Below, one piece after another: positions 46,678 to 54,469 of a stretch of 64,000 nt of DNA; the first letter of the stretch is position 1; each line of letters opens with the position of its first letter. A model generated the notes under the pieces. It made no database searches, was not told the origin of the DNA, and worked only from the letters and a program-made list of their open reading frames with translations. Source of the stretch: Bdellovibrio sp. SKB1291214 (lineage in GTDB: Bacteria > Bdellovibrionota > Bdellovibrionia > Bdellovibrionales > Bdellovibrionaceae); contig NZ_CP106855.1 of assembly GCF_002209355.2 (NCBI RefSeq), forward strand, positions 1,798,001 to 1,862,000. Reading direction: 5' to 3'. The translations under genes were made by a program, and so were the position numbers.

Positions 46678-47772
46678 ATGGCTCTACAACAGCACGTTTT
46701 ATTCTTGGCAGTTTCATTGACGATGATGGTTGGTCCACAAGTCGTTGAAGCGCAACAAAGACAACATCAAGGTCCACGCTCAAGCGGTGGTAGTGACCGT
46801 CCACTTCCTCTTCCAGATGAAGATCTTCCGATTCCAGGGCAACCGGATCGCCCTCAGCAACCGCATCAACCTCCGCAACAACAGCCAGCGCCTCGTCCAA
46901 ACCCGCGCCCAAATCCGAAACCAGCGCCGCGCCCGCATCCAGGTAAACCACCGGCGACAACTCCTGTGGGACCGGGTTATCCAGGTAATCCGCCAGGTCA
47001 ACCTTATCCAGGCAATGGCAACAACGGTGGCTATGGAACAGAACAAAAAGTTATCTATGTTCAACGTCGCGTGATCAATGAGCGTTTCAATTTGTTTGCT
47101 TTGACAGGTGTCGATCAACGTTACCAAGATTGCGTTGTTGAATCTGTTGGTGTGAACGTGATGGGTTCTGATATCCGCACGCAAATCGGTTTGATCATCA
47201 ATGGTCAAGTTGATCAGTGGGTGAACTCTCCACAACGTTTCGTCAACTTTGTTCCAAGATATCAAGCTGTGATTGGTTCTGCAGTTCGCTTGATGGAAGT
47301 TGAAGTTCGCGGCATGTCTGACATTCAATCCATCACGATGAATATTCGTTGCCAAGGTAACGGCGGCGGTGGAGTTGAACAACCCGGACAAGGTTTCCCT
47401 GTTAATTTGGGTATCGCTCGTCGCATGATGGGTAATGATCGTTTGGATTTAGCTCCCTACTTTAACTGGCAACAATATCGTGGTTATCGCTTAGTGGCGG
47501 TGCAATTTGAAGCAGCTTCGTTGGTAAACGTGTCCTTCCTTGATTTTGCTATCAACGGAGTGTTCACAACTCAACGTGTGCAAGTGGGTCCTTGGAATCA
47601 GACATACACAATCAATCCACAAAACGTTGTGATTGGGCAGGGTGCTGAAAGATTTGAATTCTTTAGCCAAGGCCAACTTGATATTCGTAATGTGACGTTG
47701 TGGCTGGAAAAATGTGATGACGGACAACACGGTCAACCAATTCCTCCGCCAAGACCGCCGCGGCCACGTTAA
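46678..47772 (+). CDS. Secreted proline-rich protein of unknown function
   Basis: A 364-aa exported protein with a signal-like N-terminus (HVLFLAVSLTMMVGPQVVEA). Residues 28-118 are Pro/Gln/Arg/Gly-rich (RPNPRPNPKPAPRPHPG, then GNPPGQPYPGNG) and probably disordered. Two related halves follow: a first beta domain up to about residue 230 and a second one to 350, then a short proline tail (IPPPRPPRPR). Both hold single cysteines (QDCVVES, IRCQG, EKCDDG). Likely a wall- or prey-facing protein. Not recognised; downstream of the large lipoprotein. Confidence 0.7.
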   Translation: MALQQHVLFLAVSLTMMVGPQVVEAQQRQHQGPRSSGGSDRPLPLPDEDLPIPGQPDRPQQPHQPPQQQPAPRPNPRPNPKPAPRPHPGKPPATTPVGPGYPGNPPGQPYPGNGNNGGYGTEQKVIYVQRRVINERFNLFALTGVDQRYQDCVVESVGVNVMGSDIRTQIGLIINGQVDQWVNSPQRFVNFVPRYQAVIGSAVRLMEVEVRGMSDIQSITMNIRCQGNGGGGVEQPGQGFPVNLGIARRMMGNDRLDLAPYFNWQQYRGYRLVAVQFEAASLVNVSFLDFAINGVFTTQRVQVGPWNQTYTINPQNVVIGQGAERFEFFSQGQLDIRNVTLWLEKCDDGQHGQPIPPPRPPRPR

Positions 47773-47798
47773 TTAATCAATAAATTTGTTCTGTATCA

Positions 47799-47831
47799 GG
47801 GGGTTATCCACAAAAGGATAGCCCCTTTTTT
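47799..47831 (+). terminator. Terminator of the proline-rich gene
   Basis: GGGGTTATCC-ACAAAA-GGATAGCCCC and six T residues. A perfect DnaA-box 9-mer (TTATCCACA, 47,804-47,812) lies in the hairpin, probably by chance. Confidence 0.88.
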
Positions 47832-47925
47832 GTGCCGCGCGAAAACATGCAGCAAGATCGGCTGAATTCCGTTGTTTTGAAGCTCCAACTGCGTTCAACT
47901 ATTTAGGCACTAAGGAGCGATTTCT

Positions 47926-49140
47926 ATGCAACACAATCAACCTGAGTTCGGCAAAGGCAAAGAAATTTCAAACACTTCGCTGGTTCCGCCAGTTTTGTCT
48001 GATTACATGAGCTACCGCGAATACCTAGCGGACTATTATCAGTACAAACGCAAAGCTTCGAAAGGATCTTTGCGCCAATATAACTACGCAGTTTTTTCTG
48101 CGGCAGCGAATATCAAATCGCCAAACTATTTGAAAATGATCATCGAAGGAAAGCGAAATCTTTCTGAGGACATGATCGGTAAGTTTGGTAAGGCCTTAGG
48201 CTTTAATAAAGAACAAACTGAAGAATTCCGTTTGCTTGTGAACTTCACTCAAGCAACTGATCCTGCAGATCGTAATATCTTCCTTAAAAAAATGTCAGAG
48301 CACCGTGTAGGTGTGAAACTTAAAACGGGCGAGATCGATCGTAAATCCTTCGAAAAAGTTCCGAACTGGGTTGCATGGATCGTTTATGCGATGGTGGATC
48401 AAGAGGGAGTATCTTTTGATACAGCTTCTTTGAAAGCCCTACTGCGCGGTAAAGCTTCTGAAGATGAAATCGAAAACTCATTGCAGACGTTGATTGCCTC
48501 GGGTGATCTTCGTCGCGATGAAAAAACGGGCGAAATCAAAAAAGCTCGCTCATTGACTGAATCTCCTGAAGACATTCCGGTGGCGTTGGTTCGTAAGCTT
48601 CAATCTCAATTGATGTACTTGGGTCTTGAGTCTATTTACCAAGATCAACCGACAGAGCGCGAATTCGGTACGCTTACGATGTCTTTGACGAAAGCAGAAT
48701 TTGAAGAGATCAAATTCAAACTTCGTCAGATGAGAAAAGGTTTGAACAAAGACAACTCTATCGCTCGTATGAAATCAAAAGGCGAAAGAGTGTACCAACT
48801 GAACATCCAACTTTTCCCTGTGACGAATGCAGTGGCGGGTGTGGAAGCATCTCACCAACACTCCCATGTCGTAACAAGTGGTCTTGAGATGAACATCGCT
48901 GAATCTATTATAGAAGCGGCAGCTCCTTCAGCAGAGGCGGTAGCTAAAGCCGAAGCAGTTCTTGCTCAAGCGGCAGAGGTCGCGGTGGCTCAGCCGGTTG
49001 CAATGGCTCCAGTGACTTCGAAGGCACAACCGCAAGTTGCTCCGACGGCTCCGGCTTCTAAGTCTGACGCGAACAAAGCACCTACGAATGTTAGTTCTTT
49101 GGCGTCGGCAGCGGCATCAGCGGCAGAACTTTTCCGCTAA
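47926..49140 (+). CDS. TIGR02147-family regulator
   Basis: A 404-aa protein of the TIGR02147 family, found mainly in Fibrobacter and Bdellovibrio-type genomes and thought to regulate transcription. It begins with the family block DYMSYREYLADYYQYKR, an HTH-like region (SPNYLKMIIEGKRNLSEDMI) and a DUF4423-like C-terminal part. A low-complexity Ala/Glu/Pro tail (residues 315-404) is unusual. AAGGAG is upstream. Target genes are unknown; the secreted genes just upstream are possible. Confidence 0.85.
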   Translation: MQHNQPEFGKGKEISNTSLVPPVLSDYMSYREYLADYYQYKRKASKGSLRQYNYAVFSAAANIKSPNYLKMIIEGKRNLSEDMIGKFGKALGFNKEQTEEFRLLVNFTQATDPADRNIFLKKMSEHRVGVKLKTGEIDRKSFEKVPNWVAWIVYAMVDQEGVSFDTASLKALLRGKASEDEIENSLQTLIASGDLRRDEKTGEIKKARSLTESPEDIPVALVRKLQSQLMYLGLESIYQDQPTEREFGTLTMSLTKAEFEEIKFKLRQMRKGLNKDNSIARMKSKGERVYQLNIQLFPVTNAVAGVEASHQHSHVVTSGLEMNIAESIIEAAAPSAEAVAKAEAVLAQAAEVAVAQPVAMAPVTSKAQPQVAPTAPASKSDANKAPTNVSSLASAAASAAELFR

Positions 49141-49164
49141 ATTTTGATTCAAAAATCGAGTTTG

Positions 49165-49190
49165 AAAAAGGGGCGAAAAGCCCCTTTTTT
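49165..49190 (+). terminator. Terminator of the TIGR02147 gene
   Basis: AAAAAGGGGC-GAAAA-GCCCCTTTTTT. Confidence 0.93.
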
Positions 49191-49580
49191 ACGTCCAATT
49201 TTGGGTGTCATTTGCCATGTTTCCAGGCAACTTTTAAAATCCGAATCGATTTCACGAAAATTTAAGAATCTTAAATTTCTAACCTTAAATTCACTAAAAT
49301 TTCAGCATGTCTGTGGATAAGTCTGTGGAATAGCCCTATAAATGGTGGATATCTGGACCTTTTACCAGGAGATTTGTCATGCTTACGTTAGCATAGTGTT
49401 AATACCATGTAACATAAAATGCTGAAAACACATGCAATGACGTGGTGAATTGCCTGTTGTTTTTAATTATTCAAAACAACAAGATGTCCGATCGTTTTGA
49501 GGAACTTTGGGTCATCGAAATTCATCAACTTTGAATTCGGAAATCTGTGTTACAATGAACGAGTCATGTTTTCACAAACG
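49191..49580. other. AT-rich region upstream of ssrA
   Basis: 390 bp without a gene. A stretch at 49,235-49,305 is strongly AT rich with repeated TTAAATT words. It is followed by a DnaA-box-like TGTGGATAA (49,312-49,320) and TGTGGAATA (49,324-49,332). The ssrA promoter is at its right end. Confidence 0.5.
49528..49556 (+). promoter_or_regulatory. Candidate ssrA promoter
   Basis: TACAAT -10 box at 49,551-49,556 with a weak ACTTTG -35 17 nt upstream; transcript start would be near 49,563, leaving a short 5' extension for RNase P. Confidence 0.5.
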
Positions 49581-49926
49581 GGGGGCGTACTGGCTTCGAC
49601 GTGGGTGCTGAAACATAAGGAGCATACCGGGGCGGATGAGGACCTCGATAAAAACGTCCATTTTGTAATTGGCAACGATTACGCACTTGCAGCTTAATTA
49701 ATCTGCACGATCAACCTTGTGGTGGTTCCGCACTTGGATTGATCGTCATTTAGGGACCTCGGAGTGTTGGGTTTTCTCCAGCAGACACTCTTAAATTTAC
49801 TGGGGGAGAGGTCTTAGGGATTTTGTCTGTGGAAGCCCGAGGACCAATCTAAAACACTGACTAAGTATGTAGCGCCTTATCGCGGATCACTTGCGGACGC
49901 GGGTTCAATTCCCGCCGCCTCCACCA
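49581..49926 (+). ncRNA. ssrA: Transfer-messenger RNA
   Basis: A one-piece tmRNA of 346 nt that rescues stalled ribosomes. The acceptor stem pairs GGGGGCG (49,581-49,587) with CGCCTCC before ACCA. The 5' GGCTTCGACG and 3' GCGGGTTCAATTCCCGC are canonical. The open tag frame ends in ...NDYALAA and TAA at 49,697, matching the ClpXP-recognised ALAA tail; the resume codon cannot be fixed by eye. A protein frame spanning this region is only the tag frame. Confidence 0.97.
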
Positions 49927-50110
49927 TTTAAAACTAAAAGACCACCCTTATGGGTGGTTTTTTAGTTTTAAACGCTGCCGTCGTGGAAATTTCAACTCTC
50001 AGGTGCGCAAGCGACGGGGTTCGCAAAAATACCAGGAAGGTATTTTTGAGGTGACGAAGTCAGGGCGCAGCCCCGAGGGCCACGACGGCCCGAGCCCATT
50101 CCCGCCGCCT
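49908..50110 (+). repeat. Left copy of the tmRNA-end direct repeat
   Basis: The tmRNA 3' end ATTCCCGCCGCCT (49,908-49,920), the terminator and ~120 bp of flank, ending with a second exact ATTCCCGCCGCCT at 50,098-50,110. A 9-bp stem AAAAATACC-aggaa-GGTATTTTT is at 50,025-50,047. A degenerate copy occurs at 51,305-51,475. Confidence 0.75.
49937..49963 (+). terminator. Terminator of ssrA
   Basis: ACCACCC-TTA-TGGGTGGT and six T residues. Confidence 0.92.
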
Positions 50111-50157
50111 TCATGAATTAAAATTTCTTGGCATATCTAATAGTGCAGATATGAAGC

Positions 50158-50643
50158 CTAGTTCTCTTCAAGCCATTCTGTAAAATTGCTAATTGTTTCT
50201 TTGCTTACACCATCTGCGAGGTAGTTAGTAATGTCGGACAGTTTTCTTTCGCGAAGTGACCTTCTCCAGGCTTCGTCAGCTTCGTGCATGACCTTAGCGA
50301 TATCACAGAGCTTAGTGAACTTCCGATCAGACTTAGCAAGGCACGGATTGTTTCTACGTATTTCATTGCACTTGAAAGTTTTCGTTTTTCCTTCAACCGC
50401 TTCTACGACATCCAGAAAAGAAATTTCGGCCGGAGCTTTTGCGAGGCTGTATCCACCATACGGCCCGGTCGTCGTCTTTACGAGACCGGCCTGAGACAGC
50501 ATTTGTAAGCATTTTGAAAGATATTCTTTAGGTACGCCATGAAAATCAGCAAGGGCTTTCGAGTTGAGAAGCTTCCCTTTTGGTGCGCTCGCCAAAATCA
50601 TTACGCAGTGTAGTGCCCACTCAACTTGATTGCCTAAAATCAT
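50158..50643 (-). CDS. Rrf2-family redox/iron-sulfur regulator
   Basis: A 161-aa Rrf2 protein with an N-terminal winged helix (QVEWALHCVMILASAP ... SKALADFHGVPKEYLSKCLQ) and wing GPYGGYSLAK. Three cysteines in FKCNEIRRNNPC and KLCDIAKV sit where Rrf2 members hold an iron-sulfur cluster or reactive thiols. Its ATG overlaps the AhpD-like stop (ATGA), so it is the second gene of that operon and likely represses it through the palindrome at 51,155-51,183. Confidence 0.9.
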   Translation of the reverse strand: MILGNQVEWALHCVMILASAPKGKLLNSKALADFHGVPKEYLSKCLQMLSQAGLVKTTTGPYGGYSLAKAPAEISFLDVVEAVEGKTKTFKCNEIRRNNPCLAKSDRKFTKLCDIAKVMHEADEAWRRSLRERKLSDITNYLADGVSKETISNFTEWLEEN

Positions 50644-51116
50644 GAAAGATTCGCCTTTCCTAATCCCAGTGCCTGATCTCTTGCGCCGGGAACAGATTTA
50701 AATGTGGCTGCGAATCGATTGAACAAGTTGATGAAAGCGATCTGCATATTCAGATCAACGATCTCTTGTTCGCTGAAGTGCTGCTTCATTTTTTGGAACA
50801 GTTCTTCGGGGACTGGCCCCTGATTGATGAGCGTGACTGCTTTGGTCCATTCAAATGCAGCTTTTTCTTTTTCAGAAAACAGCGGCGACTCTTCCCATAT
50901 GGGTACATGGTAGATTCTCAATTCGCGTTCTCCTGCGATTTTAGCCTCCTTGCAATGGATGTCGACGCAAAACGCGCAGCCGTTAATTTGTGACGCGTAG
51001 ATCTGAACAAGACGCAGGATAGTGGGGTCGACTGAGCTTTTCTTGCAGTACTGATCTACGGCAAGTAGGTGGTGAAAAGCGGGCATCGCGAGCGAAAAGT
51101 AATCGAGACGTTGCAT
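50640..51116 (-). CDS. AhpD-like carboxymuconolactone decarboxylase protein
   Basis: A 158-aa single-domain AhpD/CMD protein. The redox motif is CAFCVDIHCKEA, preceded by LVQIYASQINGC, as in peroxidase-linked members. It would act on hydroperoxides or similar small electrophiles. AAGGAG is upstream of the ATG. It is the first gene of the operon with the Rrf2 regulator; such CMD-Rrf2 pairs are common. It lies between the two tmRNA-end repeats. Confidence 0.9.
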   Translation of the reverse strand: MQRLDYFSLAMPAFHHLLAVDQYCKKSSVDPTILRLVQIYASQINGCAFCVDIHCKEAKIAGERELRIYHVPIWEESPLFSEKEKAAFEWTKAVTLINQGPVPEELFQKMKQHFSEQEIVDLNMQIAFINLFNRFAATFKSVPGARDQALGLGKANLS

Positions 51117-51154
51117 AGATAACTCCTTTATTTCGAGATCATGAATACTGCGAT

Positions 51155-51183
51155 CTATCTCGGATAATTATTGTCCGAGATAG
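51155..51183 (-). promoter_or_regulatory. Palindromic operator of the AhpD-Rrf2 operon
   Basis: CTATCTCGGA-N9-TCCGAGATAG, perfect 10-bp arms, whose inner TAATTATTG is also nearly symmetric. It lies 39 bp upstream of the start. On the minus strand TTGATT upstream and AATAAT inside it could be a -35/-10 pair spaced 17 nt, so a repressor bound here would block the promoter. Confidence 0.7.
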
Positions 51184-51304
51184 AATTTTAATCAAGGTGC
51201 CAGTTTTATAGCGCGTTGAAGGCGTTTAAATATTTGAAATATATGATTTTTATTATATCAGAAAGAGACGGCAGATATCTAAAGGGCGATCTTTGCAACA
51301 GGCT

Positions 51305-51475
51305 GGGGTTCGACTAAGGAAACTCCAATTTAAACTAAAAGACCACCCATAAAGGTGGTCTTTCAGTTTTAAATGCTGGTGTCGCTAAAATTTTTAACTT
51401 TCAAGTTAGCACGCGACGGGTGTTCGGAAAGATATCAAGATGGTCAGAGCCCCAATCCCGCACCGTCTCCGCGAT
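51305..51475 (+). repeat. Right, degenerate copy of the tmRNA-end repeat
   Basis: GGGGTTCGACT ... CCAATTT resembles the tmRNA T arm and end. It is followed by a near-copy of the ssrA terminator (GACCACCC-ATAAA-GGTGGTC), AGTTTTAAATGCTG and a diverged version of the left flank. The end CAATCCCGCACCGTCTCC resembles the core ATTCCCGCCGCCT. Confidence 0.7.
51341..51362. terminator. Duplicated terminator hairpin
   Basis: GACCACC-CATAAA-GGTGGTC with TTT following; relic of the ssrA terminator. Confidence 0.6.
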
Positions 51476-51479
51476 CTTA

Positions 51480-53166
51480 TGTTTGATAGTTAGTACCCAG
51501 TCTGATCAACCGAGAACGCGTTGATGAAAGCATTGTTAACTCTTCCCTGGAAGCCGATGTTGAGGTTCGTAGTTTTAGGGATGACGTGCACGTAGCGACG
51601 TAGCACCGTGTTTTTTCCTCCAAGCGCAATCGGATCGAATTTTGGAAGTACTGGCACCGAGATGGTGGACGAACCATTCGGGAAGTTCATAGAAACATCA
51701 AATACACGGTCACCCTTAGCGCTGAAGGCCGTTGAGTTTTCCGCAAAGAACAGACCGACGCGGTAAACTGTGGCGCTTACCACTGGTACTTTATAGCTAA
51801 AATTCCAGCCGTAGCGTGAGTCGGTATAGAGCGCCTGTAGCGAGGTACCTTCTGTGCTTACGTTTCCGTAGTCATACGCAGCCCCACCCACGAAATATTT
51901 GTCGGGCGTGAAGTTAGACGTATTGGTTTTATCCATTTGGCCGGAATTGATCGCATAATTTGGCGCGCCCGCGACTTTCTTAATGGCTAGGCGATCAGGG
52001 ATTCCGAATTGTTTAAGGATGCGAGCACGTGAAAGAGCCCATGGAATAGTTCTAGAGAAACCGTGGCCTTGTCCTTCGTAAAGCACAAGTTCGGCATCAA
52101 CCTTTCTGTTCCAAAGAGTGTTTGCAAGGCTCGTCGAGTGAATCGGATCGACCTGCGTGTCGTGTGTGCCGTGAATAATATAGAAGGCTGCCGAATTCTG
52201 ATCGACGTGAGTCTTTAACGACGCGTCTTTAAAAATCGACATAGTTTTATCGTTGCGCGGCTGACCGATCCAGTCCACAGCACAATCAGTTCCAGTAGTT
52301 TGGGTTAGGGTGAAATCCGTGCGACCAAACCAATCCACTACGAGTTGAACTCGGCCCGAGTATTTATCGACATTGCCTTTTCTATCCTCAGCCGGTTCAA
52401 CACCCAAGATTCCAGCCAGGTAGGATCCCGCAGACTCGCCGTGAGTGACGATCTTGTTTGGATCAACCTGAAAGCGCGCCGAATTTTTTCGAATGAATCG
52501 CAACGCCTGTTTAACGTCGGTGACTCCCGCTGGGTACTTCGCAACTGGCGTCAATCGATAGCCGATACTGAAAACTGTGAACCCTTCATCAGCAAGGCCC
52601 TTCACAACGCCGTTGATGCTGGCTTTGCTGCCGCTATTGTAGCAACCACCGTGAAAGAAAAGCAGCGCCGGGCGCAGAGCGGTTCCGGGATTAGAGGGAC
52701 GATAGACATCCATTTTAAGGCTTGTTCCATTAATATAGTCATATTCGACATCTGTCTCGGCGACATAGGCGTGCGCTGCCATTGACGTAAACAGACCGCC
52801 CATCATTACGCTCAGTGGAAGGAGAAGCTGCGAACGCAACTTCAACTGGAACGACTTCTTCATCATACTGACCCCCGTACAATCTGTTGGGCGACGTCTC
52901 AATTCGAAACGAATCTCAGTCACTCGACTTAGTTAGACATTGCAAACAACTCGCCAGGAATACTGGTCGCAGATTTCAGCTGAGAGCGATCTTATCTAGG
53001 GGAGTGCAGAACATTTGTTCAAGTTGGGAGTTAGGCGTGGGGGTAAGCATCGGTTTCGAATTCGAATTATGGAAATTCGTCTACAATGCGCTAGTTCGTT
53101 GAACTTGTCGCCACGCTGACAATGACTCCACGTTTTTCCGCAGATATTCGGAGGCTTTTGCAAATA
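51480..53166 (-). repeat. Segmental duplication, copy A
   Basis: Contains the 51,490 hydrolase gene and about 300 bp upstream. Copy B is at 54,470-56,118. Shared words include GCAAACAACT, GAACATTTGTTCAAG and AGATATTCGGA in the noncoding part. Confidence 0.8.
51490..52866 (-). CDS. Secreted alpha/beta hydrolase with malectin-like domain (copy A)
   Basis: A 458-aa exported protein with signal peptide (LLLPLSVMMGGLFTSMAAHA). The first domain (about 30-290) is an alpha/beta hydrolase: oxyanion FFHGGCYN, nucleophile HGESAGSYLAG, Asp in HDTQVDP and His in GQGHGF. The second domain (about 300-458) is malectin-like (INSGQMDKTNTSN...YRVGLFFAEN) and may bind carbohydrate. Start ATG 52,866 has GGGGG upstream, as does copy B. 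It likely removes ester groups from prey or environmental polysaccharides. Confidence 0.9.
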   Translation of the reverse strand: MMKKSFQLKLRSQLLLPLSVMMGGLFTSMAAHAYVAETDVEYDYINGTSLKMDVYRPSNPGTALRPALLFFHGGCYNSGSKASINGVVKGLADEGFTVFSIGYRLTPVAKYPAGVTDVKQALRFIRKNSARFQVDPNKIVTHGESAGSYLAGILGVEPAEDRKGNVDKYSGRVQLVVDWFGRTDFTLTQTTGTDCAVDWIGQPRNDKTMSIFKDASLKTHVDQNSAAFYIIHGTHDTQVDPIHSTSLANTLWNRKVDAELVLYEGQGHGFSRTIPWALSRARILKQFGIPDRLAIKKVAGAPNYAINSGQMDKTNTSNFTPDKYFVGGAAYDYGNVSTEGTSLQALYTDSRYGWNFSYKVPVVSATVYRVGLFFAENSTAFSAKGDRVFDVSMNFPNGSSTISVPVLPKFDPIALGGKNTVLRRYVHVIPKTTNLNIGFQGRVNNAFINAFSVDQTGY

Positions 53167-53237
53167 GACGGACAGTATCTGAATAGAGGATAACTTATTT
53201 TTTGAGGGTAGTTTAGGAGTCAGTCACTATATTGGAA
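52867..53237. other. Upstream region of hydrolase copy A
   Basis: 371 bp with no gene. It aligns with the region before copy B, so promoter and control sites are probably shared. Contains TTCGAATTCGAAT-type palindromes at about 53,057-53,069. Confidence 0.55.
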
Positions 53238-53651
53238 TTATTTGCGTGATTTTTGATTTGCATCAAATTTTTCGCGCGAATTTTTCACTGTGCTCCAGTT
53301 TTTTAAAGCCCAGGCAGTGAGTTGCTGCATGGGTTCTAAAAGGCTTAATCCCAGCTTAGTAAGTTCGTATTCGACTCGAGGCGGGATTTCGGGAAAGACT
53401 TCACGATGAACGATACCGTCGCGCTCAAGACTTCTTAGTGTTGAGGTTAACATCGTTTGGGAAATTCCTTCGATGCCACGTTTAAGATCGGAAAACCGCG
53501 CACGATTCTCTGGCTGTCGCGAAAGTACTACTACGATTAAAATTGTCCACTTGTCAGCGATGCGGCTGATAAAATCTCGAGTCGCTTCGGCGCGCTCACT
53601 TTTACAGGACTCAAACTCGGGAAGCTTTTCCGTTTTTCTTAATGATTTCAT
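53238..53651 (-). CDS. HxlR-family transcriptional regulator
   Basis: A 137-aa winged-helix HxlR/DUF24 protein. Core: DKWTILIVVVLSRQPENRARFSDLKRGIEGISQTMLTSTLRSLERDGIV (in pieces), then the wing REVFPEIPPRVEYELTKLG. Cys 16 (FESCKSERA), upstream of helix 1, sits where YodB-type sensors have their redox cysteine. GGAG precedes the ATG. It is divergent from azoR, the same layout as YodB with azoR1 in Bacillus, so it is the likely regulator. Confidence 0.92.
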   Translation of the reverse strand: MKSLRKTEKLPEFESCKSERAEATRDFISRIADKWTILIVVVLSRQPENRARFSDLKRGIEGISQTMLTSTLRSLERDGIVHREVFPEIPPRVEYELTKLGLSLLEPMQQLTAWALKNWSTVKNSREKFDANQKSRK

Positions 53652-53674
53652 AAAGTACGCTCCACCTTACTAAA

Positions 53675-53688
53675 GCAGAATATTCTGC
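53675..53688. promoter_or_regulatory. Candidate operator between hxlR and azoR
   Basis: Perfect 14-bp palindrome GCAGAATATTCTGC in the 148-bp divergent region. Confidence 0.5.
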
Positions 53689-53799
53689 CATCTTCTTTTT
53701 TAATTTCTACAGCATTATCATTATCAGTACAGATTTCATACTAACAATGGATTTCGTATCTTCAACGACATTTCATCAACCGACTGAAAGTGAGACATT

Positions 53800-54411
53800 A
53801 TGCAGAACATTCTTTTTATTCAATCAAGCCCCCGTGGTTCGGCCTCGATCAGCAGTAAAATTGGCCGTGGCATCGTCGATCAACTTATAAAACAAGATCC
53901 GAAATTGACCGTGATACATCGTGATTTAGCCAATACTCCCGCGCCGCATTTGTTGCAGCCCGAACAAATTGCTCCCTTTTTTACTCCTGCTGAAAATCAT
54001 TCCGCAACCGACAAAGAATTAATTAGATATTCCAACGAGGCCATTCAAGAACTTATGAAAGCCGATATCATAGTGATCGCGACAGGAATGTATAGCTTTA
54101 CGGTTTCGTCAGTCTTAAAGAGCTGGTTTGATCAAGTATCACGAGCTAAAATTACTTTTCAATACACTCCACAAGGCCCAGAAGGTCTGGTGAAAGGTAA
54201 AAAAGTCTATTTAGCATTAGCCTCTGGGGGAGTTTATTCAGAAGGCCCCGCTAAACCCATGGATTTTGTTTTACCGTATCTTATTTCGGTTCTGGGATTT
54301 TTAGGAATGACAGATGTGACTGTGGTGCGTGTGGAAGGCGCTGGCATTGCAGGATTTCAAGAGGACACGGCAATTAAGAACGCATTGAATTCGACAGATT
54401 TTAAAATTTGA
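53800..54411 (+). CDS. azoR: FMN-dependent NADH-azoreductase (quinone reductase)
   Basis: A 203-aa flavodoxin-fold protein of the AzoR group, which reduces quinones and azo compounds by two electrons. FMN-binding SSPRGSASISSK, TGMYSFTVSSVLKSWFDQVSRA (in parts) and ALASGGVYSEGP are conserved. It is divergent from the HxlR gene and is flanked by the two copies of the hydrolase segment. Confidence 0.95.
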   Translation: MQNILFIQSSPRGSASISSKIGRGIVDQLIKQDPKLTVIHRDLANTPAPHLLQPEQIAPFFTPAENHSATDKELIRYSNEAIQELMKADIIVIATGMYSFTVSSVLKSWFDQVSRAKITFQYTPQGPEGLVKGKKVYLALASGGVYSEGPAKPMDFVLPYLISVLGFLGMTDVTVVRVEGAGIAGFQEDTAIKNALNSTDFKI

Positions 54412-54426
54412 TCAATTATGAATGAT

Positions 54427-54463
54427 AAAAAATAGCGGAACCTCATCAGTTCCGCTATTTTTT
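54427..54463. terminator. Bidirectional terminator, azoR / hydrolase copy B
   Basis: AAAAAATAGCGGAAC-CTCATCA-GTTCCGCTATTTTTT. Confidence 0.93.
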
Positions 54464-54469
54464 ATTTGA

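Noticed and set aside
47804-47812. Perfect DnaA box TTATCCACA
   Set aside because: It lies inside a terminator stem whose sequence explains it, and it stands alone.
49497-49697. 66-codon frame overlapping ssrA
   Set aside because: It is the tmRNA tag frame read from outside; only its last residues (NDYALAA) are meaningful.
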